Below are positions 1 to 7,290 of a stretch of 15,179 nt of DNA, in pieces. Positions within the stretch are counted from its first letter, which is position 1. Every line of letters starts with the position of its first letter. The translations under genes were made by a program, and so were the position numbers. Location: contig DSAV01000278.1 of NCBI GenBank assembly GCA_011046295.1, positions 1 to 15,179 on the forward strand, written 5' to 3'. Source of the DNA: Deltaproteobacteria bacterium (GTDB taxonomy: Bacteria; Desulfobacterota; Syntrophia; Syntrophales; Smithellaceae). The notes beneath the pieces were generated by a model. The model had not been told where the DNA came from, did no database searches, and saw nothing but the letters and a program-made list of their open reading frames with translations.

Positions 1-1775
1 CCCAGGGAAAAATCCAGCGCCGCCAGCAATTGCGTGTGCGCCGTGGGATGCTGAGCCACTTGTGCCGAAAATACTTCCGCGATTTTTGCCGCGCGGTTTT
101 CCAACTCAGAATTCGCGGTTATCCGCGCCAGGCGCAGCAGATTGAGCAGGGCCACGGAATTTCCGGAAGGAAGCGCGCCGTCCTGGGCTTCCTTTTGCCG
201 CACCAGAATATCTTCCCCCTCATGCTGTGTAAAATAAAGCCCGCCTTCTTTTTCATCCCAGTAGCGCTCCATCATTTGACGATTCAGTCTTAAAGCGAAC
301 TCCAGATATTTTGTCTGCCAGGACGCTTCATAAAGCTCCAGCAAACCCCAAATCACAAAAGCGTAATCATCAAGCATGCCGGCAATAGAAGCATCACCGG
401 CGCGCCAGCGATGCAGAAGCTCACCTTGTTCATCTGTCATATTCGTAAAAATAAAATCCGCCGCGTTTCGCGCCGCTTTTAAATACAGGGGTTCATCAAG
501 TATCTGCGCGCCTTTCGCCAACGCGGCAATCATCAGGCCATTCCAATCAGCCAGAATTTTGTCGTCCTTTAAGGGATGAACACGCGTCTCGCGGGCGGCA
601 AATAGCTTTTGCCTGATTTTGTCAGTGAGTATTGGTATTTCTCCGGAATCTGGCACAAGATGAGGAATAAAATGCCCCCGCGGCATCTCCTGCATACCAT
701 GGATTTCCCTGTCTTCCGGATGTTGATAAAGAGATAAAAACAAAGAAGCTTCGCCGGGTGGCAGGATATTTTTTATTTCTTCCTGAGTCCAGAGATAGAA
801 TTTACCCTCAACTCCTTCGCTGTCCGCGTCTTCGGCGCAGTAAAAGCCGCCCTGCTCGTCCGTCATATCCCGCAGCACATAGGTAAAAATTTCGCGCGCT
901 GTCCGGGCATATTCTTCTTTCCGGGTAAGCTGATAAGCCTCAAGATAGGCCAGCGCCAAAAGCGCCTGATCGTAGAGCATTTTTTCAAAGTGAGGAACAA
1001 TCCAGCGCTCATCCGTCGAGTAGCGGTGAAAACCGAACCCGATTTGATCAAAGATGCCGCCACGGCGCATGCCTTGCAGAGTTTTTTCCACCATCTGCAA
1101 GGCAGAATCTTTTTTACCGCGGTGATAATAACGCATCAGGAAATAAAGATTGTGCGGCGTGGGAAATTTAGGCGCGCCACCGAACCCGCCATGGACGCGG
1201 TCAAAACTTTGTAAAAAGTATTCGTAAGCTTTATCCAGCGTCTTTTTTGATAATTGCTGCGGCGGCGTTTTTTGCTTTATTGTTTCCAGCGCTTGCGTTA
1301 TTTCAGCTGCGTTGGCTTTTAATTCGGCATTTCTTGTTTGCCATAATGTTTTTATCCGGGGAATTAATTCTTGCAGTCCGATTCTACCGTAACGAGTTTC
1401 GCGTGGAATATAGGTAGCGGCAAAAAATGGTTTTTTATCCGGCGTCATGATGATGGTCAGCGGCCAGCCGCCGGACTTTGTCATCAGCTGGCATACTTTC
1501 ATGTAGACGCTGTCGATATCGGGGCGTTCCTCGCGGTCAACTTTAATACAGATAAAAACATCATTGAGCAGGCGCGCCGTTTCTTCATCTTCAAACGATT
1601 CGCGCTCCATGACGTGACACCAGTGGCAGGTGGCATAGCCGATGGAAAGAAAAACCGGTTTATTTTCCCGGCGCGCTTTGTCGAAAGCTTCATCTCCCCA
1701 GGGATGCCAGTCCACGGGATTTCGCGCGTGCCCCAGAAGATAGGGACTTTTTTCATGAATTAGATAGTTGGTCAT
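1..1775 (-). CDS. DUF255 / YyaL-type thioredoxin-fold protein (SSP411 family), C-terminus cut by window edge
   Basis: I translated the minus strand from the ATG at 1775 to the window edge and found one open frame of about 591 codons with no stop. Complete family members are roughly 670-700 residues, so only the C-terminal end is missing. The N-terminus carries the family signature: SPYLLGHARNPVDWHPW at residues 10-26, then KPVFLSIGYATCHWCHVM with the CHWC redox pair at 50-53. This is a thioredoxin-like domain. The rest reads as an (alpha/alpha) barrel of the N-acylglucosamine 2-epimerase/glycosidase superfamily type, with segments such as GGFGGAPKFP, FEKMLYDQA and CAEDADSEG. The biochemical role of the family is not settled, and redox or carbohydrate-related roles are only inferred from the folds. 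The gene starts 6 nt after the sulfotransferase stop, so it is probably the last or a late gene of that run. The upstream Shine-Dalgarno is weak. Confidence 0.9.
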   Translation of the reverse strand, partial: MTNYLIHEKSPYLLGHARNPVDWHPWGDEAFDKARRENKPVFLSIGYATCHWCHVMERESFEDEETARLLNDVFICIKVDREERPDIDSVYMKVCQLMTKSGGWPLTIIMTPDKKPFFAATYIPRETRYGRIGLQELIPRIKTLWQTRNAELKANAAEITQALETIKQKTPPQQLSKKTLDKAYEYFLQSFDRVHGGFGGAPKFPTPHNLYFLMRYYHRGKKDSALQMVEKTLQGMRRGGIFDQIGFGFHRYSTDERWIVPHFEKMLYDQALLALAYLEAYQLTRKEEYARTAREIFTYVLRDMTDEQGGFYCAEDADSEGVEGKFYLWTQEEIKNILPPGEASLFLSLYQHPEDREIHGMQEMPRGHFIPHLVPDSGEIPILTDKIRQKLFAARETRVHPLKDDKILADWNGLMIAALAKGAQILDEPLYLKAARNAADFIFTNMTDEQGELLHRWRAGDASIAGMLDDYAFVIWGLLELYEASWQTKYLEFALRLNRQMMERYWDEKEGGLYFTQHEGEDILVRQKEAQDGALPSGNSVALLNLLRLARITANSELENRAAKIAEVFSAQVAQHPTAHTQLLAALDFSL

Positions 1776-1781
1776 CGTTAC

Positions 1782-2681
1782 TTATTCCCAGCTAAAGCGT
1801 CTTCCCAGCAAATTTTCTAATTCGTGATTGTAAGGCGCATAATATAAAGCAAGCTTTTTCCTTGTCTCTCGATGCATAACCGGCTTTCTTTCACCGACAC
1901 CGGCCAGAACACGTTTGATATTGCCTCTTACCGATTCCGGTACTGATTGGGTGAATCTGACCAAACCCATTCCCTTGATCAACGTGAACACTTTGCGGGC
2001 AGCACTTCCATAAGCCTCATTATGTCGCCTGATATTATTTCCTGAATAGGAGTTGATTTGAAGAAACTCACACACATCTTTGATTACTTTTAAGGTATCT
2101 CTGTTAAATTCTTCGGTTTGAATGACAAGCAGTTGTTTGCGATCAAACCAACGAAAAAAACTGTTTAAATACCGCGCGTAATAACCATTAGATAAGTATG
2201 GTCTCATGATTAGCGATTGACCTTTTCTCATTCTTTTTCTTTCTGTTTTCCAGTTAACCGGATCATACAGTTCTTTTTCACTTTGTTTTAGACATTCTTC
2301 AATCGCTTCCTCAAAAGAGAAAGAATCCATGGCGCGAGAATAAAACATCCACCAATGCGAATAAGCTCTGTCCACGGGGTTGCGAAAAATGGCTATATAC
2401 TTGGCTTTGGGGTAATGTTTCGCCAGTCTTTCCAAAGCCCAAGGAACTATTAAATAAACCGGAGTAGCCTCTCCTATTATTTTTTCTCCTTTGAAATTCC
2501 CATAACATCTCTTAATATATTCCTCCAGAGTCATATCTTCATAATATGTGTCAAAATAATGTGGCTCCTTGGGAACAGACATCAACACGTCCGAATGATT
2601 CTGCAAATAAGCGGCCAACGCTGTTGTTCCGCATTTCGGCATGCCGATAATAAATAAATTAGGTGTCGCCGACATGGACAT
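1782..2681 (-). CDS. PAPS-dependent sulfotransferase (heparan-sulfate/NDST-like family)
   Basis: This 299-residue protein is expected to transfer sulfate from PAPS to an acceptor that cannot be told from sequence. The 5'-phosphosulfate loop is GMPKCGTT at residues 13-20. KEPHYFD at 38-44 is typical of the glycan N-/O-sulfotransferase branch. GEATPVYL with E71 lies where that branch has its catalytic glutamate. The 3'-phosphate site is FRNPVDRAYSHW at 99-110, with R100 and S108. There is no signal peptide or membrane segment, so it is cytoplasmic. A good Shine-Dalgarno (AGGA, about 8 nt away) precedes the ATG. It sits 9 nt after the hydrolase gene and 6 nt before the DUF255 gene, so it is likely co-transcribed. 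By hand count line 2041-2100 is 20/60 GC against 35/60 for line 5161-5220 in fusA, so base composition hints at later acquisition. A role in modifying a surface polysaccharide or lipid is inference only. Confidence 0.88.
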   Translation of the reverse strand: MSMSATPNLFIIGMPKCGTTALAAYLQNHSDVLMSVPKEPHYFDTYYEDMTLEEYIKRCYGNFKGEKIIGEATPVYLIVPWALERLAKHYPKAKYIAIFRNPVDRAYSHWWMFYSRAMDSFSFEEAIEECLKQSEKELYDPVNWKTERKRMRKGQSLIMRPYLSNGYYARYLNSFFRWFDRKQLLVIQTEEFNRDTLKVIKDVCEFLQINSYSGNNIRRHNEAYGSAARKVFTLIKGMGLVRFTQSVPESVRGNIKRVLAGVGERKPVMHRETRKKLALYYAPYNHELENLLGRRFSWE

Positions 2682-2690
2682 GTTTCTTTC

Positions 2691-3668
2691 CTAATCTATA
2701 AAAATGTTTTCTGAAATCGCGGCCAATCCGGTCTTATCCGTAATCATGGAAATATGCCCAACATTCGGCACGATGGTTATTTCCGCGTGCGGCTGCTCCT
2801 CGGCAAATACCGGCAGAAACTTCTGCGGATAGAAAAGCTCATCGTCATACCCCACCATAACGGCGATGGGCTTAAGGGCATTTTTCAAATCCGCCTTGTA
2901 GTTGTGATGCGCACCGAAATTCTTCCATAACCGGTAGGAATATACAGAAGTCTGATGCTGGACATTCTGAGAGTCAACGCCAAAAGCCAGCACGGGCAAA
3001 TGGCCGAAATACTTTTCTCCTATAGGGCCCAGCAAAGAAATTCCGATAATACGGGGAACACTGGCGTTTACCCACTTGTTATTCTCCGGCCTGGTGGTCG
3101 GCGCGTCATATCTGATAAAAGGCGCCAATAAAATATAGCGGTCAAAATAGTTTTGCCGGTCGCTTGCGGCAAACCGCAGCGCAAAACCACCGCCGGAGGA
3201 AAAGCCCACCAGCGTCAAATCCGCCCTGTCCTTCAAGACCGCGTGAATAAAATCTTCCAGGTCATCTTCCAGCTGTCCAATATAAGCTATATCCCCTCTT
3301 TTGCCGGATTGGCCGTGCCCGCGCACATCCGGCACATAAACATCAACCCTTTCCTGCTCCCGCAAATATCCGGCAAGGGCATGCATCATTGTGCCCGACC
3401 CGGAGGAACCGTGAATCAAGACTACAGTTTTAGCAGCTGGCGCGGAAGAGAGGTATGCCTGATAAGCGAGTTTTTCACCGTCACGCGCAACGAAACTTCT
3501 CAGAGGAGGCAATTGGGAAAAATCCATGGATTGAAACGGGGCAATTACAGATTCGAGCGGCGCGGGTTGTACGGGTGGAGAACATTTAATAATAGCCGCA
3601 AGAGCAAATATAAATATTAGTGCTGTAATTACCGAAACCAGCAATACGCGCATCAACCTCTTTTTCAT
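2691..3668 (-). CDS. Membrane-anchored alpha/beta hydrolase (serine aminopeptidase S33 / lysophospholipase-like)
   Basis: This is a 325-residue alpha/beta-hydrolase with an N-terminal signal-anchor of about 20 hydrophobic residues after MKKRLMR. A cysteine follows the helix (IIKCSPP), but the residue before it is lysine, so a lipobox is poor. HGSSGSG near 86-92 forms the oxyanion loop. The nucleophile elbow is GFSSG with S157, and DVRGHGQSG is a typical monoglyceride-lipase/S33 segment. The acid is D275 or D276 in VGYDDELF, and the base is H305 in NVGHISM. I chose the start at 3668 rather than an in-frame ATG at 3743, because AAAGGAGA lies about 11 nt before 3668, the membrane helix then follows at once, and the extra 25 residues look unlike a signal sequence. 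It is likely the first gene of a run with the sulfotransferase and DUF255 genes. The substrate is unknown. Esters of lipids or peptides are possible. Confidence 0.85.
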   Translation of the reverse strand: MKKRLMRVLLVSVITALIFIFALAAIIKCSPPVQPAPLESVIAPFQSMDFSQLPPLRSFVARDGEKLAYQAYLSSAPAAKTVVLIHGSSGSGTMMHALAGYLREQERVDVYVPDVRGHGQSGKRGDIAYIGQLEDDLEDFIHAVLKDRADLTLVGFSSGGGFALRFAASDRQNYFDRYILLAPFIRYDAPTTRPENNKWVNASVPRIIGISLLGPIGEKYFGHLPVLAFGVDSQNVQHQTSVYSYRLWKNFGAHHNYKADLKNALKPIAVMVGYDDELFYPQKFLPVFAEEQPHAEITIVPNVGHISMITDKTGLAAISENIFID

Positions 3669-3772
3669 CAGCCTAAATTCTCCTTTTGTTTTATTCAAAC
3701 GGAAATTTAAACCAAAGGTATAGCAACTTTCGGGTGATTGCAAATATTATCTGTCAGAGCGGCAAGTGGATT

Positions 3773-3792
3773 AAAAAAACCACCCTTTTGGT
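3773..3792 (-). terminator. Weak hairpin plus T-tract after the ATPase gene
   Basis: On the minus strand, just past the ATPase stop, ACCA and TGGT flank a six-base loop and are followed by seven Ts. The stem is only 4 bp, so this is a marginal intrinsic terminator. It would separate the fusA-ATPase unit from the hydrolase run. Confidence 0.3.
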
Positions 3793-3798
3793 CAAATT

Positions 3799-4569
3799 TT
3801 ATTTGCTGTCTTTAACGAGCATGGTAGAAGTGTCAAGACGAAGGGAGTTTTGAATAGTGTCAGCCTTTTTACCTTTAACTGTTTTTATGAACACTTCATC
3901 GTTTTCGGCAACCAGTTCAACAACAACTTCAAATAAATCAGCTATATGCATGAACCACACGGGCAATTCATTCGACGCCCTTTCTTCGTGCCGGTGAGCG
4001 TGGACGGTAAACCATATTCTTATTGAATATTTTCCGGCCAATTCTTTCAAATGCGCCAATGGCCCGCGGCCGGTTTCATCAAATATCAGTCCGTCAATAA
4101 TCACGGTGTGCGGCCTGAAGATATTTTGCTCCATTAATTCCGCCAAACGCTCTTCCAGTTTCGGCACGCTGAAATTTTCCACTTTGAAAATCATGATGAA
4201 CCTGTGCGGCTGGATTTTTTCCCAGTAATCCCTGGCTTCCGCCGCGTCAATATTGTGCGCGATTTTTTGAAACAGCTCCTTATACCAAACATCCACTTTG
4301 CTGACCGCGTCGTGCAGACTGACATGCAACACGCTTTCATCCCGGAGCATGGCGTTTAACGCCATCTGCACCAGAAGCGCCGTTTTCCCCACGCCCGCGT
4401 GCGCCATGACCGCCCCGAATCCTCCATCGGGCAAAATATCCTCTTTTTCATAACCAAGGCTCATCAGCGGATTGCGATAGGTAATTTCTTTTTTGAGCAT
4501 AGCAATATCCTCATAAGTTAAATGAATAATGTTTTCTTCACGCCTGAGCGCGACAGTCTCTCTGGGCAT
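3799..4569 (-). CDS. Orphan RecA/KaiC-like P-loop ATPase
   Basis: This 256-residue cytoplasmic protein has a RecA-type nucleotide-binding core. Walker A is AHAGVGKT at 56-63 (K62, T63). Walker B is TVIIDG at 155-160 with D159. A following strand ends in WFTVHAHR at 186-193, where RecA/KaiC proteins carry a sensor region. It lacks the second KaiC domain and any recognisable DNA-binding or membrane segment, so I cannot assign a function beyond ATP binding and probable hydrolysis. It begins 12 nt after the EF-G stop, in the same reading frame, and is probably co-transcribed with EF-G. Start choice is uncertain. The ATG at 4569 has AGAGGA only 2 nt away, while an in-frame ATG at 4500 (MLKKEITY) has GAGG with an 8-nt spacer and sits close to where a RecA-like core begins. 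If 4500 is right the protein is 233 residues. Confidence 0.75.
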   Translation of the reverse strand: MPRETVALRREENIIHLTYEDIAMLKKEITYRNPLMSLGYEKEDILPDGGFGAVMAHAGVGKTALLVQMALNAMLRDESVLHVSLHDAVSKVDVWYKELFQKIAHNIDAAEARDYWEKIQPHRFIMIFKVENFSVPKLEERLAELMEQNIFRPHTVIIDGLIFDETGRGPLAHLKELAGKYSIRIWFTVHAHRHEERASNELPVWFMHIADLFEVVVELVAENDEVFIKTVKGKKADTIQNSLRLDTSTMLVKDSK

Positions 4570-4581
4570 TTCCTCTTACTA

Positions 4582-6669
4582 TCACGCTGCCGATTTTTTG
4601 TTTTGCGCCACTTCCAGAGCGATTTTTTCCGCGAGCGACTGCGGCACCTGCCGGTAAAGCGCGAATTCCATCGTAAACTGGGCTTTGCCCTGCGTGGCGG
4701 AACGAAGCACAGTGGAAAATCCGAACATCTCCGCCAACGGCACCTGGGATTCAATCACGCACATCACACCTTCGTCCTGGGAACCGATAATCATGCCACG
4801 GCGCTGATTGAGCAGGCCCATTACCGCGCCCTGAAATTCCGGCGGCGTTTCCACAACGACTTTCATTATCGGCTCATGAATCACAGGTTTAGCCCGCAGA
4901 TATGCTTCGCGGAACGCGCCGCGCGCCGCCGCCTGAAACGCCATATCGGAAGAATCTACCGCGTGGGACGCGCCGTCATTAATGACGACTTTCACGCCGG
5001 TTATCGGGAATTCCAGTTTCGGGCCTTTGGCCATGCTTTGCCGGAAACCCTTTTCGCATGCTGGAATGTACTGGGTCGGAATAGCGCCGCCGAATATTTC
5101 ATTTTCAAAAATAAAATCGGCATCGCTTACCGGCTCGATGTAGCCGGCAATGCGTCCGAACTGCCCCGCGCCGCCGGTCTGCTTTTTATGCGTGTAATTG
5201 AAATCGGCGCGCTGGGTAATCGTCTCGCGGTAGGCGACGCGCGGACTGCCCGTAGTTACTTCCGCGTTGTATTCGCGCCTCATCCTTTCCACGTAAATAT
5301 CCAGATGAAGCTCGCCCATGCCTTCAATAATTGTTTCATTGGTTTCGGAATCGACGTGTGTTTTAAATGTCGGGTCTTCCTTGGAAAAACGGTTAAGCGC
5401 CTTGGACATCGCCATTTGCGATTTATTATCCTTCGGGACAATGGCCAGAGAGATGACCGGTTTAGGCACGTACATGGAAGTCATGGTAAGATTTGTACCC
5501 GGAGACACGAAAGTATCGCCGGACGCGCATTCAATGCCGAACAAGGCTCCGATATATCCGGCCGGCAGTTGTTCCACTTCTTCCATCTGGTCCGCGTGCA
5601 TGCGCACAACTCGTCCCACTTTGACCTTTTTGCCGTTGCGGACATTAACGATTGTCGAACCTTTGGCCACAGTTCCCTGATAAACGCGAATGTAGGTGAG
5701 CTGGCCATATTGCCCGTCTTCCAGCTTAAAGGCCAGGGCGACAATGGGCTTTTCGGAATCAGCGCTTAAAACAACCATCTCTTCATTCTTTTCCATATCC
5801 AGCGCCACATTCTCAATCTCGGACGGACAGGGCAAAAGACGGGTAACGCCGTCAAGAAGCGGCTGAACGCCCTTGTTCTTATAGGCGGAACCCATGAAAA
5901 CAGGAGTTATTTCTCTTTTTAGCGTGCCTTTGCGCAGCGCCTCATAAAGCATCTCTTCGCTTATTTCGCGCTCTTCCAGTACCGCTTCCGTCAACTCGTC
6001 AGAAAATAATGAAGCCGCCTCAACTAACTCTTCTCTTTTTGACTTTGCTTCTTTGAGAAGATTTTGCGGAATTTCTTCTACGCGGACGATATCGCCTTTA
6101 TCGCCGTCAAAATAGACGGCTTTCATCGCCACTAAATCCACAACTCCTTCCGCCTGCGTTTCCAGGCCAATGGGTATCTGCGTGGCCACGGCATTGTGCC
6201 CCAGCTTTGTCCTGAGCTGGCTGATAACGCGGAACGGATTAGCGCCGCCGCGGTCGCATTTGTTGATAAAGGCGATACAGGGGACCCTGTATCTTTTCAT
6301 CTGCTGGTCAACGGTTATGGACTGCGACTGCACGCCGCCCACGGCGCACAAAACAAGGATAGCTCCGTCGAGCACACGCAGCGATCTTTCCACTTCAATA
6401 GTGAAATCAACATGACCCGGTGTGTCAATGATATTTATTTCATGGTCTTTCCATTCACAATATGTGGCCGCGGAGGCAATCGTTATGCCGCGTTCCCTTT
6501 CCAGGTCCATGGAATCCATGGTCGCGCCCACGCCGTCCTTTCCCTTAACATCGTGAATTGCGTGAATCCTTTTTGTGTAATAAAGGATTCTTTCCGTGAG
6601 AGTGGTCTTCCCGGAATCGATATGCGCGCTTATACCGATATTACGGACCTTATTGTCATCTACCTTCAT
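4582..6669 (-). CDS. fusA: Elongation factor G (mitochondrial/spd type)
   Basis: This is a 695-residue translational GTPase of full EF-G length that drives ribosomal translocation. G1 is AHIDSGKT at 15-22, G2 is RGIT at 60-63, G3 is DTPGH at 82-86 and G4 is NKCD at 136-139. The domain IV tip HAVDSSDMAF and the C-terminal domain V are present. The N-terminus (AHIDSGKTTLTERILYYTKRI, then VKGKDGVGATMDSM) matches the EF-G branch shared by mitochondria, spirochaetes, planctomycetes and deltaproteobacteria (spdEFG1), better than the classical str-operon EF-G. It stands outside any rpsL-rpsG-tuf cluster, which also fits. A good Shine-Dalgarno, AGAAGG, lies about 8 nt before the ATG. The gene ends in three consecutive in-frame stops (TGA TAG TAA, 4584-4576) before the ATPase gene. 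Division of labour with a second EF-G elsewhere in the genome is inference. Confidence 0.95.
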   Translation of the reverse strand: MKVDDNKVRNIGISAHIDSGKTTLTERILYYTKRIHAIHDVKGKDGVGATMDSMDLERERGITIASAATYCEWKDHEINIIDTPGHVDFTIEVERSLRVLDGAILVLCAVGGVQSQSITVDQQMKRYRVPCIAFINKCDRGGANPFRVISQLRTKLGHNAVATQIPIGLETQAEGVVDLVAMKAVYFDGDKGDIVRVEEIPQNLLKEAKSKREELVEAASLFSDELTEAVLEEREISEEMLYEALRKGTLKREITPVFMGSAYKNKGVQPLLDGVTRLLPCPSEIENVALDMEKNEEMVVLSADSEKPIVALAFKLEDGQYGQLTYIRVYQGTVAKGSTIVNVRNGKKVKVGRVVRMHADQMEEVEQLPAGYIGALFGIECASGDTFVSPGTNLTMTSMYVPKPVISLAIVPKDNKSQMAMSKALNRFSKEDPTFKTHVDSETNETIIEGMGELHLDIYVERMRREYNAEVTTGSPRVAYRETITQRADFNYTHKKQTGGAGQFGRIAGYIEPVSDADFIFENEIFGGAIPTQYIPACEKGFRQSMAKGPKLEFPITGVKVVINDGASHAVDSSDMAFQAAARGAFREAYLRAKPVIHEPIMKVVVETPPEFQGAVMGLLNQRRGMIIGSQDEGVMCVIESQVPLAEMFGFSTVLRSATQGKAQFTMEFALYRQVPQSLAEKIALEVAQNKKSAA

Positions 6670-6883
6670 TTTTCATACCTTCTGATAATTGCCTTATGAA
6701 TTCTTTGCCTCACACGCCCGGCCGTAAATATCTCCTTCAGCCACCAGAGATTGTCGAATTGCTTAATTTAATCAATGATGCTTCTGACTTCACCCGGCTA
6801 GTTTTTCAAAATTCTCATCTGACAGATACGCAAGACACCACAGACCAGCCCTGTCCCAACGTGAAGAAACGAGAATTTAAATG

Positions 6884-6910
6884 TGTATACAATAGAAAAA
6901 TAAATGTCAA
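6884..6910 (-). promoter_or_regulatory. Candidate sigma-70 promoter for fusA
   Basis: On the minus strand a consensus -35 TTGACA (6910-6905) is followed after 15 nt by TATACA (6889-6884). The spacer is short, but both hexamers are strong and no better pair lies nearer the gene. Transcription would start near 6877 and leave a leader of about 208 nt before the fusA ATG. Confidence 0.45.
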
Positions 6911-6968
6911 GTTTTTATTTAATATCAGGCGGATAATTGGTTTTTTCCGCTCAGCAGAGACTTTACCC

Positions 6969-6997
6969 TTGCTTAAATCAAGTTCAATAGGTACATT
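6969..6997 (+). promoter_or_regulatory. Candidate promoter of the glutaredoxin/FTR unit
   Basis: TTGCTT (6969-6974) and TACATT (6992-6997) are separated by 17 nt, about 50 nt before the coding region. The -35 element lies inside a near-palindrome at 6968-6982, CTTGCTT-A-AATCAAG with one mismatch, which could be an operator. The hexamers are only moderate matches. Confidence 0.3.
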
Positions 6998-7015
6998 ATC
7001 AGTACAAAAATAGAT

Positions 7016-7032
7016 AAAGGAGGGAAATACTG
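7016..7032 (+). promoter_or_regulatory. Strong Shine-Dalgarno pointing to a CTG start of the glutaredoxin gene
   Basis: AAAGGAGGG at 7016-7024 is the best Shine-Dalgarno in this part of the window. It stands 24 nt from the ATG at 7048 but only 6 nt (from GGAGG) before an in-frame CTG at 7030. Starting there adds six residues, giving a normal first beta strand (KVKMYTL) for a glutaredoxin. A weaker AAAAGG lies 5 nt before the ATG, so both starts are possible. Confidence 0.45.
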
Positions 7033-7047
7033 CCGCAAAAGGTTAAG

Positions 7048-7290
7048 ATGTACACATTGAGCACATGCAGTCACTGCAAGGCTAGCAAAAAATTTATGAA
7101 TGATAACAATATTGAGTTTGATTTTGTCGATATTGACCTGCTGGAAGGCCAGGAACGGGAAGATATCATAGAAGAAGTCGTAAAAATAAACCCCCACAGG
7201 TCTTTTCCCACAATCGTTATCGGGGATAAGATCATCGTGGGATTCAGGGAAAAAGCCATCAGGGAGGCGCTGGGCATTTATGAGTCCTGA
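7048..7290 (+). CDS. Glutaredoxin-like thiol-disulfide oxidoreductase
   Basis: This 80-residue, single-domain glutaredoxin/NrdH-like protein is expected to act in the cytoplasm. The redox motif is CSHC at residues 7-10. The cis-proline stretch SFPTIVIGDKIIVGF follows near residues 52-66, and the short length matches stand-alone bacterial Grx/NrdH proteins. Its partner is suggested by the next gene: the last 11 nt, including the TGA, overlap the start of an FTR-like catalytic chain. Electrons may therefore flow from ferredoxin through that iron-sulfur protein to this glutaredoxin and on to protein disulfides, instead of from NADPH. That route is inference. The coding region may really begin at the CTG at 7030, because the ATG leaves the first beta strand almost missing. 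Confidence 0.88.
   Translation: MYTLSTCSHCKASKKFMNDNNIEFDFVDIDLLEGQEREDIIEEVVKINPHRSFPTIVIGDKIIVGFREKAIREALGIYES

Larger units (their letters stand above)
6670..7047. other. Divergent intergenic region between fusA and the glutaredoxin gene (378 nt)
   Basis: This region holds the proposed fusA promoter and its roughly 200-nt leader, and the proposed promoter and Shine-Dalgarno of the rightward glutaredoxin unit. I see no tRNA, small-RNA terminator, riboswitch core or convincing coding frame in it. The leader does not fold by eye into an obvious terminator-antiterminator pair. Confidence 0.6.

Noticed and set aside
4522..5769. Long plus-strand frame (415 codons) antisense to fusA
   Set aside because: It is a typical shadow of a GC-biased coding strand, rich in His, Arg and Phe with no domain. 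The EF-G on the other strand is unambiguous.
6696..7013. Open frame of 105 codons on the plus strand in the fusA/glutaredoxin gap
   Set aside because: It has no Shine-Dalgarno and no recognisable domain. It runs through the proposed promoters of both flanking genes and has no codon pattern like the real genes.
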